This document shows, piece by piece, positions 47,163 through 58,186 of a stretch of 64,000 bases of DNA; the first letter of the stretch is position 1, and each line of letters begins with the position of its first letter. This stretch comes from Ceratotherium simum simum (taxonomy: Eukaryota > Chordata > Mammalia > Perissodactyla > Rhinocerotidae). Location of the stretch: positions 1,607,648 to 1,671,647 of the forward strand of contig NW_004454160.1 of NCBI RefSeq assembly GCF_000283155.1, in the 5' to 3' direction. The translations under genes were made by a program, and so were the position numbers. The notes under the pieces were generated by a model, which was given only the letters and a program-made list of their open reading frames with translations, did no database searches and had not been told where the DNA came from.

Positions 47163-47172
47163 CTACATTTTA

Positions 47173-48312
47173 AAGTAAATCGTTATAAAATACAACTTTG
47201 TGTCTCATTTTACCTAAAATTTGTCTACTAGCTGTAAGAAATGTTAAACATTAACAACTAATAATTTTCCTTGCCAGGGTTAGGGAGTAATGTTGGTGGT
47301 CTAGGCCTCCTAAAGCCATCCAAGGAAATTGGAGCCATTCACTTGTCTTTTTGATAAGTTTCTGTATAATACGTCAGGAGAGAATAAAGACACTCAGAAT
47401 CTTCCAGAGCCTGGCTTATAGTAGGGGATGCATTATCAGTGTTTGTGCTATGGTGGTGCTCCCCTAGAAAAACATTTTCAAAAGTCATGGCTCACTCAGT
47501 GTTTTCCCCTTTCACTCACCTTATTGGTGCATTCAGTGCTATTCAGGGGCAGTGTCAGATCAAAGAAGTACACTGGGAAAAGTATCAACTGTTAAATCAC
47601 TTTCTCTTTCTTCTCTGCTGAAACTAGTTCTGCCAGCAAGGTTCCTTCGAGTGGGATGCCTATTTAGCAGAACATTATATATGCAATTTTTCTGGAAGAT
47701 GCTAGCAGAAGCCTGGCCCCTTTTTGATCGTCCTTTTATCTTTTCCATGAAATGAAGAATGCTGTCTTTTGCCTTACTAAATACCTTTCATGGAGTAATT
47801 TTTTTTAATGTGATGCTTAAGGAGTTATTAATTCAGGAATTATTTATTGTATTGCTGTTTATGTACCACATATAACATATCTCAAGTCTGTGGTAGTAGT
47901 TGCAGTTATTCAATATTGTTATCACATTATTTCATACCTCTTTGGGAAGTCATAAAATAGTGATCAATTCATTATCCTGGACTTCTTGAAGAGGTTCAGA
48001 ATGAGTCTTACTAGAGAATGGTAAAGTCAGTTGTGAAATGACTGACTGTAATGTGGTATTTCAGTGCAGAAACCACCAGTGACGTAGGGCTGGGAGCAGG
48101 GTGAAGCGAGTGAGGCATTCATCTTAGGTGTAAAATTCAGGACGGGGCCAAAAACTCAGTAATCAAGATAAATAATACTTTAATGTAATAGTTCAAAAAA
48201 TGAAAATAAATGCAAAAAAAAAAACTATGATAAAAAACTCCAAATTTTAAATAAAGGGAAGATCAATATTACTGATTTTTTTCTTTTGCCTCAGGCTACG
48301 GTATGGTTGAGT
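47173..48312. other. Intron 2, mostly unrecognised
   Basis: About 48075-48240 has 'gtgaggcattcatcttaggt' and 'ggggccaaaaactcagtaat' before an A-rich end, which looks like an old repeat I cannot name. The rest is unrecognised. Confidence 0.35.
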
Positions 48313-48314
48313 TT

Positions 48315-48720
48315 GGCACTGATGAGTGGATTAAGGACATAGGTTTTTATGCCAGATAGACTTGAGTTTGACCTGATTCCGGTTAGCAGTTGGCCTTTGG
48401 TGAGTGAAAGAATATTGTGCTAGCTAACATTTGTTGAGCACGAATTATGTGCCAGACCCTGCTCAGTCAAGCTCTTTACAGGCGTTATTTTAGTCCTCAC
48501 ATAAGATAGATAATCTTAATATCCCTGTTTTACCAATGAGTATATGGAAACTCAGAAATTAAATAATTTGTCCAAGATCACATAACTCTTTAGTAGTTGA
48601 CCTGAGATGTGCTCTTGGAAAATGTGCTGTCACTCAGAGTCTCAGTTTGCCTATCAGTAAAATGGGACAAAATTACCTATTTTACAGTGTTAGTTCAAAC
48701 AAGACCTTCTGAAAAGGAAG
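48315..48720 (+). repeat. MIR interrupted by an inverted MIR
   Basis: About 48315-48410 is the 5' half of a sense MIR ('gtggattaaggacataggtt', 'gacttgagtttgacctgatt'). About 48420-48600 is an antisense MIR ('tttgttgagcacgaattatg', 'ttgtccaagatcacataact'). About 48605-48720 resumes the sense MIR ('agtctcagtttgcctatcag', 'taaaatgggacaaaattacc'). Confidence 0.7.
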
Positions 48721-48724
48721 TGTG

Positions 48725-50640
48725 GAACATGTGAAATTATATGAAAGGTGACTTTTCAAATCAGGAATATGATTAAAACTCTGCTTTATAAGGTTCCTGA
48801 TTTTAAAGTAGAGACTGTAGCATTAGGTAGGCCTGAGCAGCTCACATAATACTAGAGAATTGAACCTGCTTGTAGCTACATGAGTGTGTATGGGCCAGGC
48901 TTGGCTAATGCTGCATTTCTAAGTGACCTTTGACTTGAAAGCTCAGTGCAGTTACTGCAGATGAAATGTAAGAAGAGGGCAGTGAAGGTGGGGATAGAGG
49001 ATATTATCTATTAAAATGCTCTTTAGTAGAGAAAAGTAAATTGAAAAACTTGAAACTTCTCACTTCTTTTTCCTAACGGAAGATGAGCAAGTCCAGACAG
49101 ATTTTATGCAGCTGTGAAATTGGGACAGGTCAAATTCAACGACTTCTGATAAATGATAAATGTTGCTGCCAGCACAAAAGTCACAGGTTATTAAACATAG
49201 CACCATACATTTGCATGGTGAGTTATAGATGTATAGATGTGTGTCTTGTGAGGCTTTCCTTGTTTAGGACTTAAGATCAGGACCTGTTAATGTACCATTC
49301 TTCAGTGATTCTTTTTATTAACACTTAAGTCCTTGAAAAATCCTTTAACAAATACGTTGTGTCCCTGAGGAATTTTTCATAAAGGAGGTCCTGATTATCA
49401 GCTTCTTATCAATATATAACAACAGAATTCCCATACTCTTTTCAACCAATCTTCATTATTTAGGTTGGAACCTTTATAAACTTCAGTGTTAGGTAGAGAA
49501 ATAGGAGAAGGTGGATCTTAGGCTCTGCCTGTATCCTTTTGCCTGTCCTGGGTAACTGCCAATAAGTTAAATCAACTCATTTTGGCCGGCAAACCTGGTG
49601 TGAATAGATGTGAGTTTAGCTAGACTTCTTGCAAGACAGTCACCAGGTTGACCATAATCCTATGTAAAGTTTCTTTCCTATTGTTTCATTGTGACATGTC
49701 AGCACCATTAATTTCATGTGGGAATTCTTTTTTCCTCTTTTTTCTTGTGGCTAAGCAGGATGAGAAATATTTCTCTTTCAAGATCTGTAGTAGCTAAATT
49801 AAATCTTTTATTTTAAATTTTGGCTATCTGTCTTTCATTGAGGCTAGTGAGATAGAATACAAAGTGGTGGGGTAAATCAGAATGTGATAAAAATGTAATT
49901 ATCTAAAACTTTCTGGGTACTTTTTTCGTTGTTAAGCTGGCATAAATGTGTGGGCGTGATGGTGGTTTTCATTAAGCCCTCTTCCCAACGTCCTATAACC
50001 AGGATTTTGGTAGTTAGGAATGAAATTTAGCATCTCCTCCACCCCCATTGTTGTGTGTATGTGTGTTTATTATGTGTGTGTTTTGTTTTCATGTTGGTCT
50101 TAGTTATGTTTTACTTTACATCTCAATGTAAGGTAAATTACAGTTTCTCTGGGCTTCCCAAAGTTTTCTGTATCCTATTTATTAATCATCAGTAATCTTC
50201 ACTAGCACTTCATACTCTGTCTAAAAATGTTTTACGGATTCTTATACTGATGCCTTCAGCCTTCCCTTATTAATGCAATTACCTTCTGTTTAAAATGTTC
50301 CTCTCCTAAACAGTCTCCAACTTGGATCTCTATGAAAAGGCCTTTATGAAAGAAAAGTGAAAGCAAAGACTAATAAAGGCATTATTTAAGGGACAGGTGG
50401 TATTACTCAGCCAACACATTCAACTGGAACATTATATCCAATTTTTTTTCTTCACATAAGTATGAGGAGAAGTAGGTGTTAATGAGAAAATAACCTGATT
50501 AGACTTACGTAGAACAGTAGCCTTTAGGGTACTGAGTCTTTATAGATTCAGGCCACTTTCCTGCAGTTACTATATCTGTAATCCTGTATCCTGAGTACTG
50601 AAAGTCAGATAGACTCTGAAGCACTATAGGTTCCTCACTC
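48725..50640. other. Intron 2, nothing recognised
   Basis: A GT-rich stretch lies at about 50052-50082. No gene or repeat family recognised otherwise. Confidence 0.4.
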
Positions 50641-50647
50641 TTTGTCT

Positions 50648-51235
50648 CTGTCAGCTTAGGGTGCTATAACAAACTACCACAGACTGGGTGGCTTAAATAG
50701 CAGACATTTATTTTTCACAGTTCTGGAGGCTGGGAAGTCCAAGATCAAGGTGCTGGCCAACTCAGTTCCCTGTGAGGACTTTCTTCCTGGTTTGCAGGTG
50801 GCCACCTCCTTACTACAGTCATGTGTTACTTAACGATGGGGATATGTTCTGAGAAATGCATCATTAGGCAATTTCATCGTTGTGTGAACGTCATAGAGTG
50901 TACTTACACAAACCTAGATGGTATAGCTTACTACACACCTGGGCTATATGCTATTAATCTTATGGGACCACCATTGTATATGCCGACTGCTGTTGACTGA
51001 AATTTCATTATGTGGTGCATGACTGTATATCCTCAGGTAGTGGGGACAGAAAGCTCTGGTCCCTTCATCTCCTAATAAGGCACTAATCCCATCATGAGGA
51101 CCCCACCCTCATGACTTTATCTACCTAATTACCTCCCAAAGGCCCCATCTCCAAATACCGTGACAGTGGGGATTAAGGTTTTAACATAAATTTTGGGGGG
51201 GGGGGCGGTGCACAAACATTCAGTCCATAGCACCC
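50648..51235 (-). repeat. MaLR (MLT1-like) LTR, interrupted
   Basis: Antisense of an MLT1-type LTR of the ERVL-MaLR group: 'gtgctataacaaactaccac', 'agactgggtggcttaaatag', 'agttctggaggctgggaagt', 'ccaccctcatgactttatct' and 'cctcccaaaggccccatctc', ending in 'cattcagtccatagca'. It is a solitary old LTR with no internal viral genes visible. It contains an 11-base G run (51195-51205). A Tigger-like element splits it at 50816-51025. Confidence 0.85.
50816..51025. mobile_element. Tigger-like (Tc1/mariner) MITE nested in LTR
   Basis: A 210-base element whose ends are inverted repeats (cagtcatgtg at the left, its near complement gcatgactg at the right), flanked by the TA duplication of Tc1/mariner insertions (50814-50815 and 51026-51027). 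It interrupts the MLT1-like LTR, so it is younger than the LTR. A related copy starts at 63903. The exact family name is not certain. Confidence 0.8.
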
Positions 51236-51595
51236 TTCAAAGAAAAATTTAATTTTCATCAAACTGGTACTTCTTGAGTTGGCTACTGTGATAATACTGT
51301 GCCAGATATTGTGAATATACGTAAAGGCCCAAGAGGCCTGAGCTGTCTGACTTCCTTACTCACAAGCATACATACCTCGGGAGTGTCTGCTAATGGATGT
51401 CGTGTTTCTCCTGCATAAGATATGGTGGCAATCCTCTGACGCCATGCCATCTTGTTGAGGAGATAAAGCTTACGTGTATGTATAAATTCAAACTGTCTGT
51501 GATTTCCTGATGTAGTGGCACAGCTGACAAGAACTGTGGAGATTCAGACAGGGAGCAACTACTATGGGACAGAAGACTAAAATCAGAGGATTTTT

Positions 51596-51867
51596 TTTTT
51601 AATTGATGTTTTAATAGTTAATAACATTGTGAAAGTTTGGGTTGTACATTTTTGTTTGTCCATCACTACATATATGTTTCCCTTCACCCCTTGTGCCCAC
51701 CCTCTACCCCCATTGCCCCTGGTAACCACAATACGGTTTTCTCTGTCCATGTGTTGGTTTATATTCCACATATGAGTGAGATCATACAGTGTTTGTCTTT
51801 CTCTTTCTGGCTTATTTCACTTAACATAATACGCTCCAGGCCCATCCATGTTGTTGCAAATGGGATG
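51596..51867 (-). mobile_element. Recent 5'-truncated L1 insertion
   Basis: On the plus strand a poly-T is followed by 'gggttgtacatttttgtttg', 'ccattgcccctggtaaccac', 'ttccacatatgagtgagatc' and 'atgttgttgcaaatggga', the antisense of a young perissodactyl-type L1 3' region. It is bracketed by a perfect 18-base target-site duplication (51578-51595 and 51868-51885, taaaatcagaggattttt), showing a young insertion. Confidence 0.92.
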
Positions 51868-51885
51868 TAAAATCAGAGGATTTTT

Positions 51886-53845
51886 AATGGATCACCTAGA
51901 ATATAAATCTGAGAATATTAATGGTGGCTTAGAAGATGGATAAGTAGAAGGACGGAGGTAGGGAAACTGAGGAGACTAGAGGGTTATTGCTTCTTGGAGT
52001 AATTATTACCAGTATCTTCATTATTTTTTTCTTAATGACCTGGGTTCAAAACTTCTACTTCTTGCTTGCTCTCTTCTGTCTGTATTCCAGTTTGTGTGAG
52101 GTTTTACTAAATCAGTATGTGGATTAATCTGGTTTCACAGTGACAGGTAAGTGATTTAAAAATCATTCCTTTAGCACATGTTGGCTTAAATGCTTGAAGA
52201 TAGAGTGTCTAGAGTGAGGGGTGAGGGGGAAGACCAGGGGACAGGAGGAGAGGGCAGCTGGGAGCAGTCACCTCCCCCTGCCCCCACTCCCTCTGACCTT
52301 TTTGGCCTTGACTGTTGATTCTTGTGCTGCTTCCAGATCAGAACAGCCAGGTAGGCTTAGGAACACCATTTACAAAGAATCTCAGAATCCGTGAATCTCT
52401 GAGGCAAGAAAAAGAATGGGTTGGCATAGGAGGAGTGATGTAAAAACAGAGACACTAAGAATCAGTTTTCATAGTGCATTTTCCTAGCTGAGAATTCAGG
52501 TATCCCAACCTCAAATCTCTTTTGTCCAGCATATCATTGGCTTGATCCAGTTCATTTCAGGGATCCAGAGTAAGCAAGCATCTGCTAGCCAAATCTTTGG
52601 TTACCTCAAATTAGCTCATGTCCTTTACTGCTTGTTTCCTCTGATTATATAGTACATATCCAAACCCTCAATTATCCAGAATAAACCAGGGCTGCCTGTT
52701 CTGTGTGGAAAACATTTGACAGTGGTTATGATTCTCTTGCCTAGACCGTGGTAGTGCCTTAGCCATTTAACTGCCTGTCCCTTTAAGATTTTGAAATGCT
52801 GGTTCTTATTGTGTAAGCCAGACACATCTCCTTGAGGAATTATTTTACTGGGCAACTTGCCCCTTCTGAAACCTCAGTCATCCTGACAAGTACCTCAGGA
52901 ACTTCTTTGACTTAAATTTTTCTCTTCGTCCTATTTGTATATAATGTTTGTGGTGTTTGATTCTCTGTCTCATATTGCTAAAACTCATGGCCTTGAATTT
53001 CTGGGTCACTCTTGAAAAATGGACAGAACTTGATTACTAATGAAAAGTTGACTCATTTCCTTCCAGGCAAAGGCCGACACTGACTATCAAAGTTGATAAT
53101 TAGTCTCCACAAAAGCACACTCTCTAATTATGGGACATCACCTATTCTTTCCTAAATTTTATAAGAATTAATGAGAGCATCATGATCTGGGGAAGTGAGT
53201 AAGACAGGCATTTATGTTGTGTTGAGAGGATGTATAAAAATGATATGTGGAAAAAGTCCTATAAGAATTTAATTAAGTGGTTGATTCCCTGCAAGTTAAA
53301 ATTTGGTGCATCTCTTCCTAGACCATTGTTTTACACACATATCAGTCATTTTTAGTCCTGTGTAATTTATCAGCAGGTCAGATTTCATAAAGAGACTGTG
53401 ATGTCTACAACCACTCTATGCTGAAGAAAACAGGCTCCCATGTTGGCTAATTGTTTTGGGGAAGATAGTAAGGCCTTTCTTTCCCTTCTAGGTTCAGGAT
53501 TCCTTTTTATTCTCTGTATCTTGCTTAAATATATTGTTATTTTCTATTTTACTTGTTCTTTGCTTCCTTATGCTTCGTGTGAGGGGTTAGCTGAAATTGT
53601 GAGTTGTGCAACAATTCATTTACACAAGTGTGTATTGAACTGTCTGCACACTTAGAAGAGTGATAGGTAGGCAGTTTGAGGGATATAAAAGAAGAGACAC
53701 AAGGCACAATTCTTGCCCCAGGGAGCCCCTGCTTGGAGTGGTGTGATGGTCAGGACCATCACCTCACTGACCCTAAGCATTAACACCAGCAAGCATCATT
53801 ACATCCTTGGGCAATATTGCTGAGGGAATTCAAAAGCTGAAATTG
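51886..53845. other. Intron 2, nothing recognised
   Basis: No gene or repeat recognised. A G-rich stretch lies at about 52215-52260 (gtgaggggtgagggggaaga), a candidate G-quadruplex. Confidence 0.4.
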
Positions 53846-53849
53846 TAGA

Positions 53850-53995
53850 GTTGTCATACTTAGGAGGTTGAAGGGACTCCGCGTGCACCTTTCTCACTCA
53901 TCTTGTTTTGTATGTGAGGAGCCTAAGACTTAATATGGCCAAGTGACTTACCGTGTATTATATAACTGATTAGAATGTAGACTGAGACTAAAAGT
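53850..53995 (-). repeat. MIR-like relic
   Basis: 'tgtatgtgaggagcctaaga', 'ggccaagtgacttaccgtgt' and 'aactgattagaatgtagac' follow antisense MIR order. Strongly decayed. Confidence 0.45.
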
Positions 53996-54076
53996 TGTTT
54001 CTCAGACACCATTAGGCAATTTGAAAATTCAGCACTATTTCTTACCAACCCTCAAGGAACTGATGTGGGTGAATGT

Positions 54077-54099
54077 GTATATATATATATATATATAGG

Positions 54100-54141
<42 letters not shown>
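54077..54141 (+). repeat. (TA)n(CA)n compound microsatellite
   Basis: A TA run with one GG interruption is followed directly by about 15 CA units. It is probably polymorphic. Confidence 0.95.
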
Positions 54142-54145
<4 letters not shown>

Positions 54146-54334
54146 CAGAATAAAAAAAAGCTTAGGGCTTTTGTGAGGCAATTTGAAAGACCAAGAATCT
54201 TAACTCTAGCTATACATTTTTATTTCTTGACATTCCATGAAACAAAATAGTATGGAAATTCTTTTGAGTTCCTCATAAAGGAGATCTATCCTATATTAAT
54301 ATCCAAGGGGCTGTGGAGCATACCTAAATGGAAT

Positions 54335-54480
54335 CATACAATTTTAGAGCTAAAGGGAATATTAGAGATTATTTGGTCTAGCATCTTGTTTTAATACATG
54401 AAGAAGCTGAGGCTCAGAGAGGTAAAGTGACTTGTTCAAGGTTAACATCTAGTAGCAGAGCCAGGGCTGGTCCAGAGGGC
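54335..54480 (-). repeat. MIR-like relic
   Basis: 'aagaagctgaggctcagaga', 'ggtaaagtgacttgttcaag' and 'agtagcagagccagggctgg' follow the antisense MIR core. Confidence 0.6.
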
Positions 54481-54639
54481 AGGTCTCTGGGGAGCCGCTC
54501 TATCAAAAAGATCCGAGAACATACTAAAGTCTTGGGTGAGAGATTTTTGTAAAACAAAAAATACTAGTTATATTTTTATTCTTATTCAGATGAAAAACAC
54601 ACTCATAGCTATTAAAATTAAAAAAATATATATATGATA

Positions 54640-54987
54640 TTTTTAGGGCGTACTTGAACATATATTTTAACATATGTATATAAGTTTTGTTTGTTTTTTT
54701 TGGTGAGGAAGATTCTCCCTGAGCTAACATCTGTTGCCAATCTTCCTCTTTTTGCTTGTGGAAGATTTGCCCTGAGTTAACATCTGTGCCAATCTTCCTC
54801 TATTTTGTATGTGGGTTGCTGCCACAGCATGGCTTGATGAGTGGTGTAGGTCTGCGCCCGGGATCCGAACTCGTGAACCTGGGCCGCTGAAGTGGAGTGC
54901 GCCAAACTCAACCACTACGCCACCAGGCCGGCCCCCCATATAAGTTTTTAAATCTTAGTATATATTTGTTCAAGTATGCCCTAAAAA
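54640..54987. repeat. Small palindromic element split by a SINE
   Basis: Left arm 54640-54660 (tttttagggc, then tacttgaaca) and right arm 54967-54987 are inverted repeats matching at 20 of 21 positions. Without the SINE and one copy of its target duplication the whole element is about 88 bases, the size of a MADE1-like MITE, but the sequence is not one I can name. No clear duplication flanks it. Confidence 0.75.
54689..54937 (-). mobile_element. ERE-type SINE, antisense, nested in palindrome
   Basis: Minus-strand head 'ggccggcctggtggcgtagt', B-box region 'ggttcacgagttcggatcc', and body with 'acagatgttaactcagggc' and 'ggaagattggcaacagatg'. An 11-base duplication (atataagtttt at 54678-54688 and 54938-54948) brackets it. 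The body is of the 'gaggaagattggca' ERE type, with a partly duplicated body segment. Confidence 0.9.
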
Positions 54988-55377
54988 CATCTCACCTAGC
55001 AGTAGGCATGAATTTTTTAAGCGGAATCGTGCAGGAGAATGTAGCCACGTCAGGTGTGACTTTGCCCTGACTCAGTTCAGTAAGTAAAGTGCCTCTCCAG
55101 AATTACTGTGAAAACTTGGGTCTTGATTTATATTATGGTTTCTGCTATAATACTGCTTTTTGTTTAGATTTAGGAGATTTTATTTGGAGCTTCAGCTTGG
55201 TGCTAAGTACTGATGCAGCCTGCGCCATTCAGATTTCACAGCGTCTTTGTGCTTGTTACCTCCATCTTTTTGGTTTTGGGGTAAATGTAATGTATTCTCA
55301 GAATGCATTTATCTTCACTTGGAGTAAACTTGAGTGTATGCTTCCAGGATGCCTGTTTGATACTCAGTTTCTCTGGT

Positions 55378-55783
55378 TTGGAAGGCCACAAATCATTGTA
55401 ATATCTAAGATTTTTTTTTTTTTTTTTTTTTTTAAAGATTTTATTTATTTATTTTTTCCCTGCAAAGCCCCAGTAGATAGTTGTGTGTCATAGCTGCACA
55501 TCCTTCTAGTTGCTGTATGTGGGACGCGGCCTCAGCATGGCCAGAGAAGCAGCGCGTCGGTGCGAGCCCGGGATCCGAACCCGGGTCGCCAGCAGTGGAG
55601 TGCGCTCACTTAACCACCAAGCCACGGGGCCGGCCCATATCTAAGATTTTTTTTGGCCCTTTGGGCCATGGTCCTATCTTTTAAGGGAAGTAGTGGTTTT
55701 TGTCTTGAGTCACCACATTAGGGTTGTACACCATAATTTTTTTCCATGTCCATTATTTTATTATTGTTGGTTCTGATTATGCA
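55378..55783 (+). repeat. Local duplication, copy 1 (split by SINE)
   Basis: The flanks 55378-55418 and 55637-55783 read 'ttggaaggccacaaatcatt', 'gtaatatctaagattttttt', 'ggtcctatcttttaagggaa' and 'gtggtttttgtcttgag', closely matching 57266-57452. Copy 1 lacks about 26 bases present in copy 2 ('gacccccaagaaccaatttt' and following). Both copies are on the same strand, about 1.9 kb apart. Confidence 0.85.
55419..55636 (-). mobile_element. ERE-type tRNA-derived SINE, antisense
   Basis: Minus-strand head 'gggccggccccgtggcttgg', B-box 'gggttcggatcccggg', body with 'catacagcaactagaagga' and 'ctactggggctttg', then an A-rich tail (plus-strand T run from 55411). The target duplication is atatctaagatttttttt (55401-55418 and 55637-55654, identical). 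Young. Confidence 0.93.
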
Positions 55784-55955
55784 GAGGTATAGCAATTGAC
55801 AATGATGATCTTTTGACCCTTTGACTGCCTTTCAGAAATTAAACATAGCTCATTACAAGTGCTCCTAAAGTGGCCTGACTTCTAATAAACAAAAAAGTTA
55901 CCCAAATTGTAAGCACGTGTTTGAAAGTGTTTTTGCCCGCATATACTTTAATGCC
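55784..55955. other. Intron 2, nothing recognised
   Basis: No gene or repeat recognised between copy 1 of the duplication and a hAT-like relic. Confidence 0.4.
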
Positions 55956-55957
55956 AT

Positions 55958-56198
55958 GGTGGCATCAGAGCAGGGAATCAGCGAACTATTTTCTTAAAGT
56001 GCCAAATAGTAAATGTTTTAGGCTTTGCTGGCCAAGAGGCAAATTGAGGATATTTTGTAGGTACTTATATACCCACTTAAAACATAGACATTTAAAAAAT
56101 GTAAAAGCCAGTTTTAGCTCCTGGGCTGGAGGTACAAGAATAGGTAGCCTGTGGATTTCACCCGAGGGCAGTATTTGCTGACCTTTACCTTAGAGCGT
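55958..56198. repeat. hAT-like DNA transposon relic
   Basis: 'agtgccaaatagtaaatgtt', 'ttaggctttgctggccaaga' and a terminal 'cagtatttgctgacctttac' match a known mammalian hAT-type non-autonomous element whose consensus reads 'gggccagatagtaaatattt'. The exact MER name is uncertain. Confidence 0.65.
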
Positions 56199-57262
56199 AA
56201 CAGCCACTTAAAATGCTTCACATCCTCCCAGGGTGTGGGCTATAGACTGGAAGAACCATTCTTTGTGGTCAGTTTCTTTTTTTTTTTTTTTTGATATACA
56301 AAAGAAATTCTTGAAGCAGATATTGCTGCAGTTAAAACAAAGAATTATATATGAATCCTCCTATATCTCTTTTTGGTTGATGCCATTTTTCTAGTTGAGA
56401 TCATCTATACTGGAGGTCTGCACTAAAGCTGAGATCCTGTTAAATTAATGAGTGGTATCAAGAAAATAAATGAAAACATTACAGTTTTTTCTTTGACCAT
56501 AACTGTTCTCTTGTTGCCATAAAAGTAATCAATGTTGTGAGATGTCATTCACTTCATGAAAGTTACCCTTTGTGTGGAAAAGTTTTTTGGGTGATTATTG
56601 TGATGGTGATGATTTTAATAATTATATTTGTTTTCAAAAGCTTATAATCTAGAGGAAAACAGATAAACAACCCAAATCCAGTCCCAGCAGTAAAGTTGGT
56701 GATAGAGTATGCTTCCTAGAGTAGGATCCTGTAGGCTACGACTCTTTCACATGCACTACTAGCAGCATCCGCGTGATAAGGGTTTGTGGGTTTTGTTGTT
56801 ATTTTTCTCGTGGAAGGAATGCAAGAGTATGTAAAATAATGATAGCATTGTATTTTTCAAAGAAATAATCTGTGTGGTATCTAGATGTACGTCAGATAAA
56901 CGTTCTTGTGAGATCACTGTTTGGCTTTGCAGGATTTTCACTTTGTCCATATGGAGGCATACACTTTGAGTTCGTAACAGCAGATCGGGCACAGGTGAAG
57001 GAATTTCCAAAGCTGAGGCACACTTGATTTTCAAGACATGTGAGTGTGTATATATATTAATACAGACAACATTTGTAGGAAATTTTTCTATTCAATTCAA
57101 CCAACATTTATGGGCATTATGAGTGCCAGATACTAGGCTAAGAATTACTTTATTTGTATAAGCTATCTTAGTGTTAAAGGAGCCTTTTTAGATTTTTTTC
57201 CTAATTGTTCCTCCCCCCCAATTTTAATATCATATACTGTATATCTGTTTATCTATTGTGGC
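56199..57262. other. Intron 2, mostly unrecognised
   Basis: About 57085-57170 resembles the start of the unassigned ancient repeat ('caattcaaccaacatttatg', 'gagtgccagatactaggcta'). The rest is unrecognised. Confidence 0.4.
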
Positions 57263-57265
57263 CCT

Positions 57266-57452
57266 TTGGAAGGCCACAAACCATTGTAATATCTAAGATT
57301 TTTTTGACCCCCAAGAACCAATTTTGTTACCCCTTGAGCCATAGTCCTATCTTTTAAGGGAAGCAGTGGTTTTTGTCTTGAGGTAGGGTTAAACACTGTT
57401 ATTTCTTTTTCTATGATGACCACTATTTTTATTATCTGTGGTTCTAATTAAG
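57266..57452 (+). repeat. Local duplication, copy 2 (no SINE)
   Basis: Matches copy 1 at 55378-55783 outside the SINE, with scattered substitutions ('ttggaaggccacaaaccatt', 'gtaatatctaagattttttt', 'gtcctatcttttaagggaag', 'cagtggtttttgtcttgagg'). It keeps a 26-base segment missing from copy 1 and shows the pre-insertion state of the SINE site. Confidence 0.85.
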
Positions 57453-58005
57453 GCCATTTAAATGGAATTTTGTTGTGTTTCACGGCTGAAGTTATGTATA
57501 TACTGAAATTATATTTCCCAGTTATTCACTGAACGGTTTCACATACCTGCATGTGTAATTCCTTTTTATTTTTGATAAAGATTTTTTCCTAATCTACAAA
57601 GAAATATTTTTTACCCTCTTAAAGTTTGAAGAAATGCAGATTCTTCTGCAGCCTACTCTCATAGTCAGGCTTGGTTTGATATGATTTGGGTCAATTATTT
57701 TTGAACTAGGAATCTTTTCAGACCAAACCGTAAGCTTTTGGAACTGTTCTGCTTTCACACAGTTTTTGGACTTCAGGACTTTGAAAGGCGTCATCCACTC
57801 ATGCTGGAGAACAGAAAGCAGGCGCCCACACTCACTTTCTTGCCTGAAATCTTGTTTAATTTTCACTGCTTGGTCTCTAAAGAACTGTGCAGTTCATGCT
57901 ACTGAGGCCACTTTGTAGGATGTTCTGTCTTTAAGGACTCCAGGCTCTGGTGGTTCATGTAGTCAATGTTTTATCAAAGATTAATAAAGTGCAAGAGAGA
58001 ATGAA
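57453..58005. other. Intron 2, nothing recognised
   Basis: No recognised gene or repeat. Confidence 0.4.
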
Positions 58006-58006
58006 G

Positions 58007-58008
<2 letters not shown>

Positions 58009-58044
<36 letters not shown>

Positions 58045-58066
58045 GTGTTTGTGTGTGTTGGTTAAT
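58009..58066 (+). repeat. (TG)n microsatellite
   Basis: About 14 TG units followed by interrupted TG/TTTG units. Probably polymorphic. Confidence 0.9.
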
Positions 58067-58186
58067 GTCAGATTTTGGGGGAAAATGTGAGTAAAAAAAA
58101 ATCTACTCCATGTAGGGTTGGCTGGCCCACTTTGAATGATTTAGGGGTGAGTCAGGGTTAAGAAGTCCTCTATATATCAGGAATCC

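Noticed and set aside
54724..54939. 71-codon minus-strand open frame
   Set aside because: It is the translation of the ERE-type SINE at 54689-54937.
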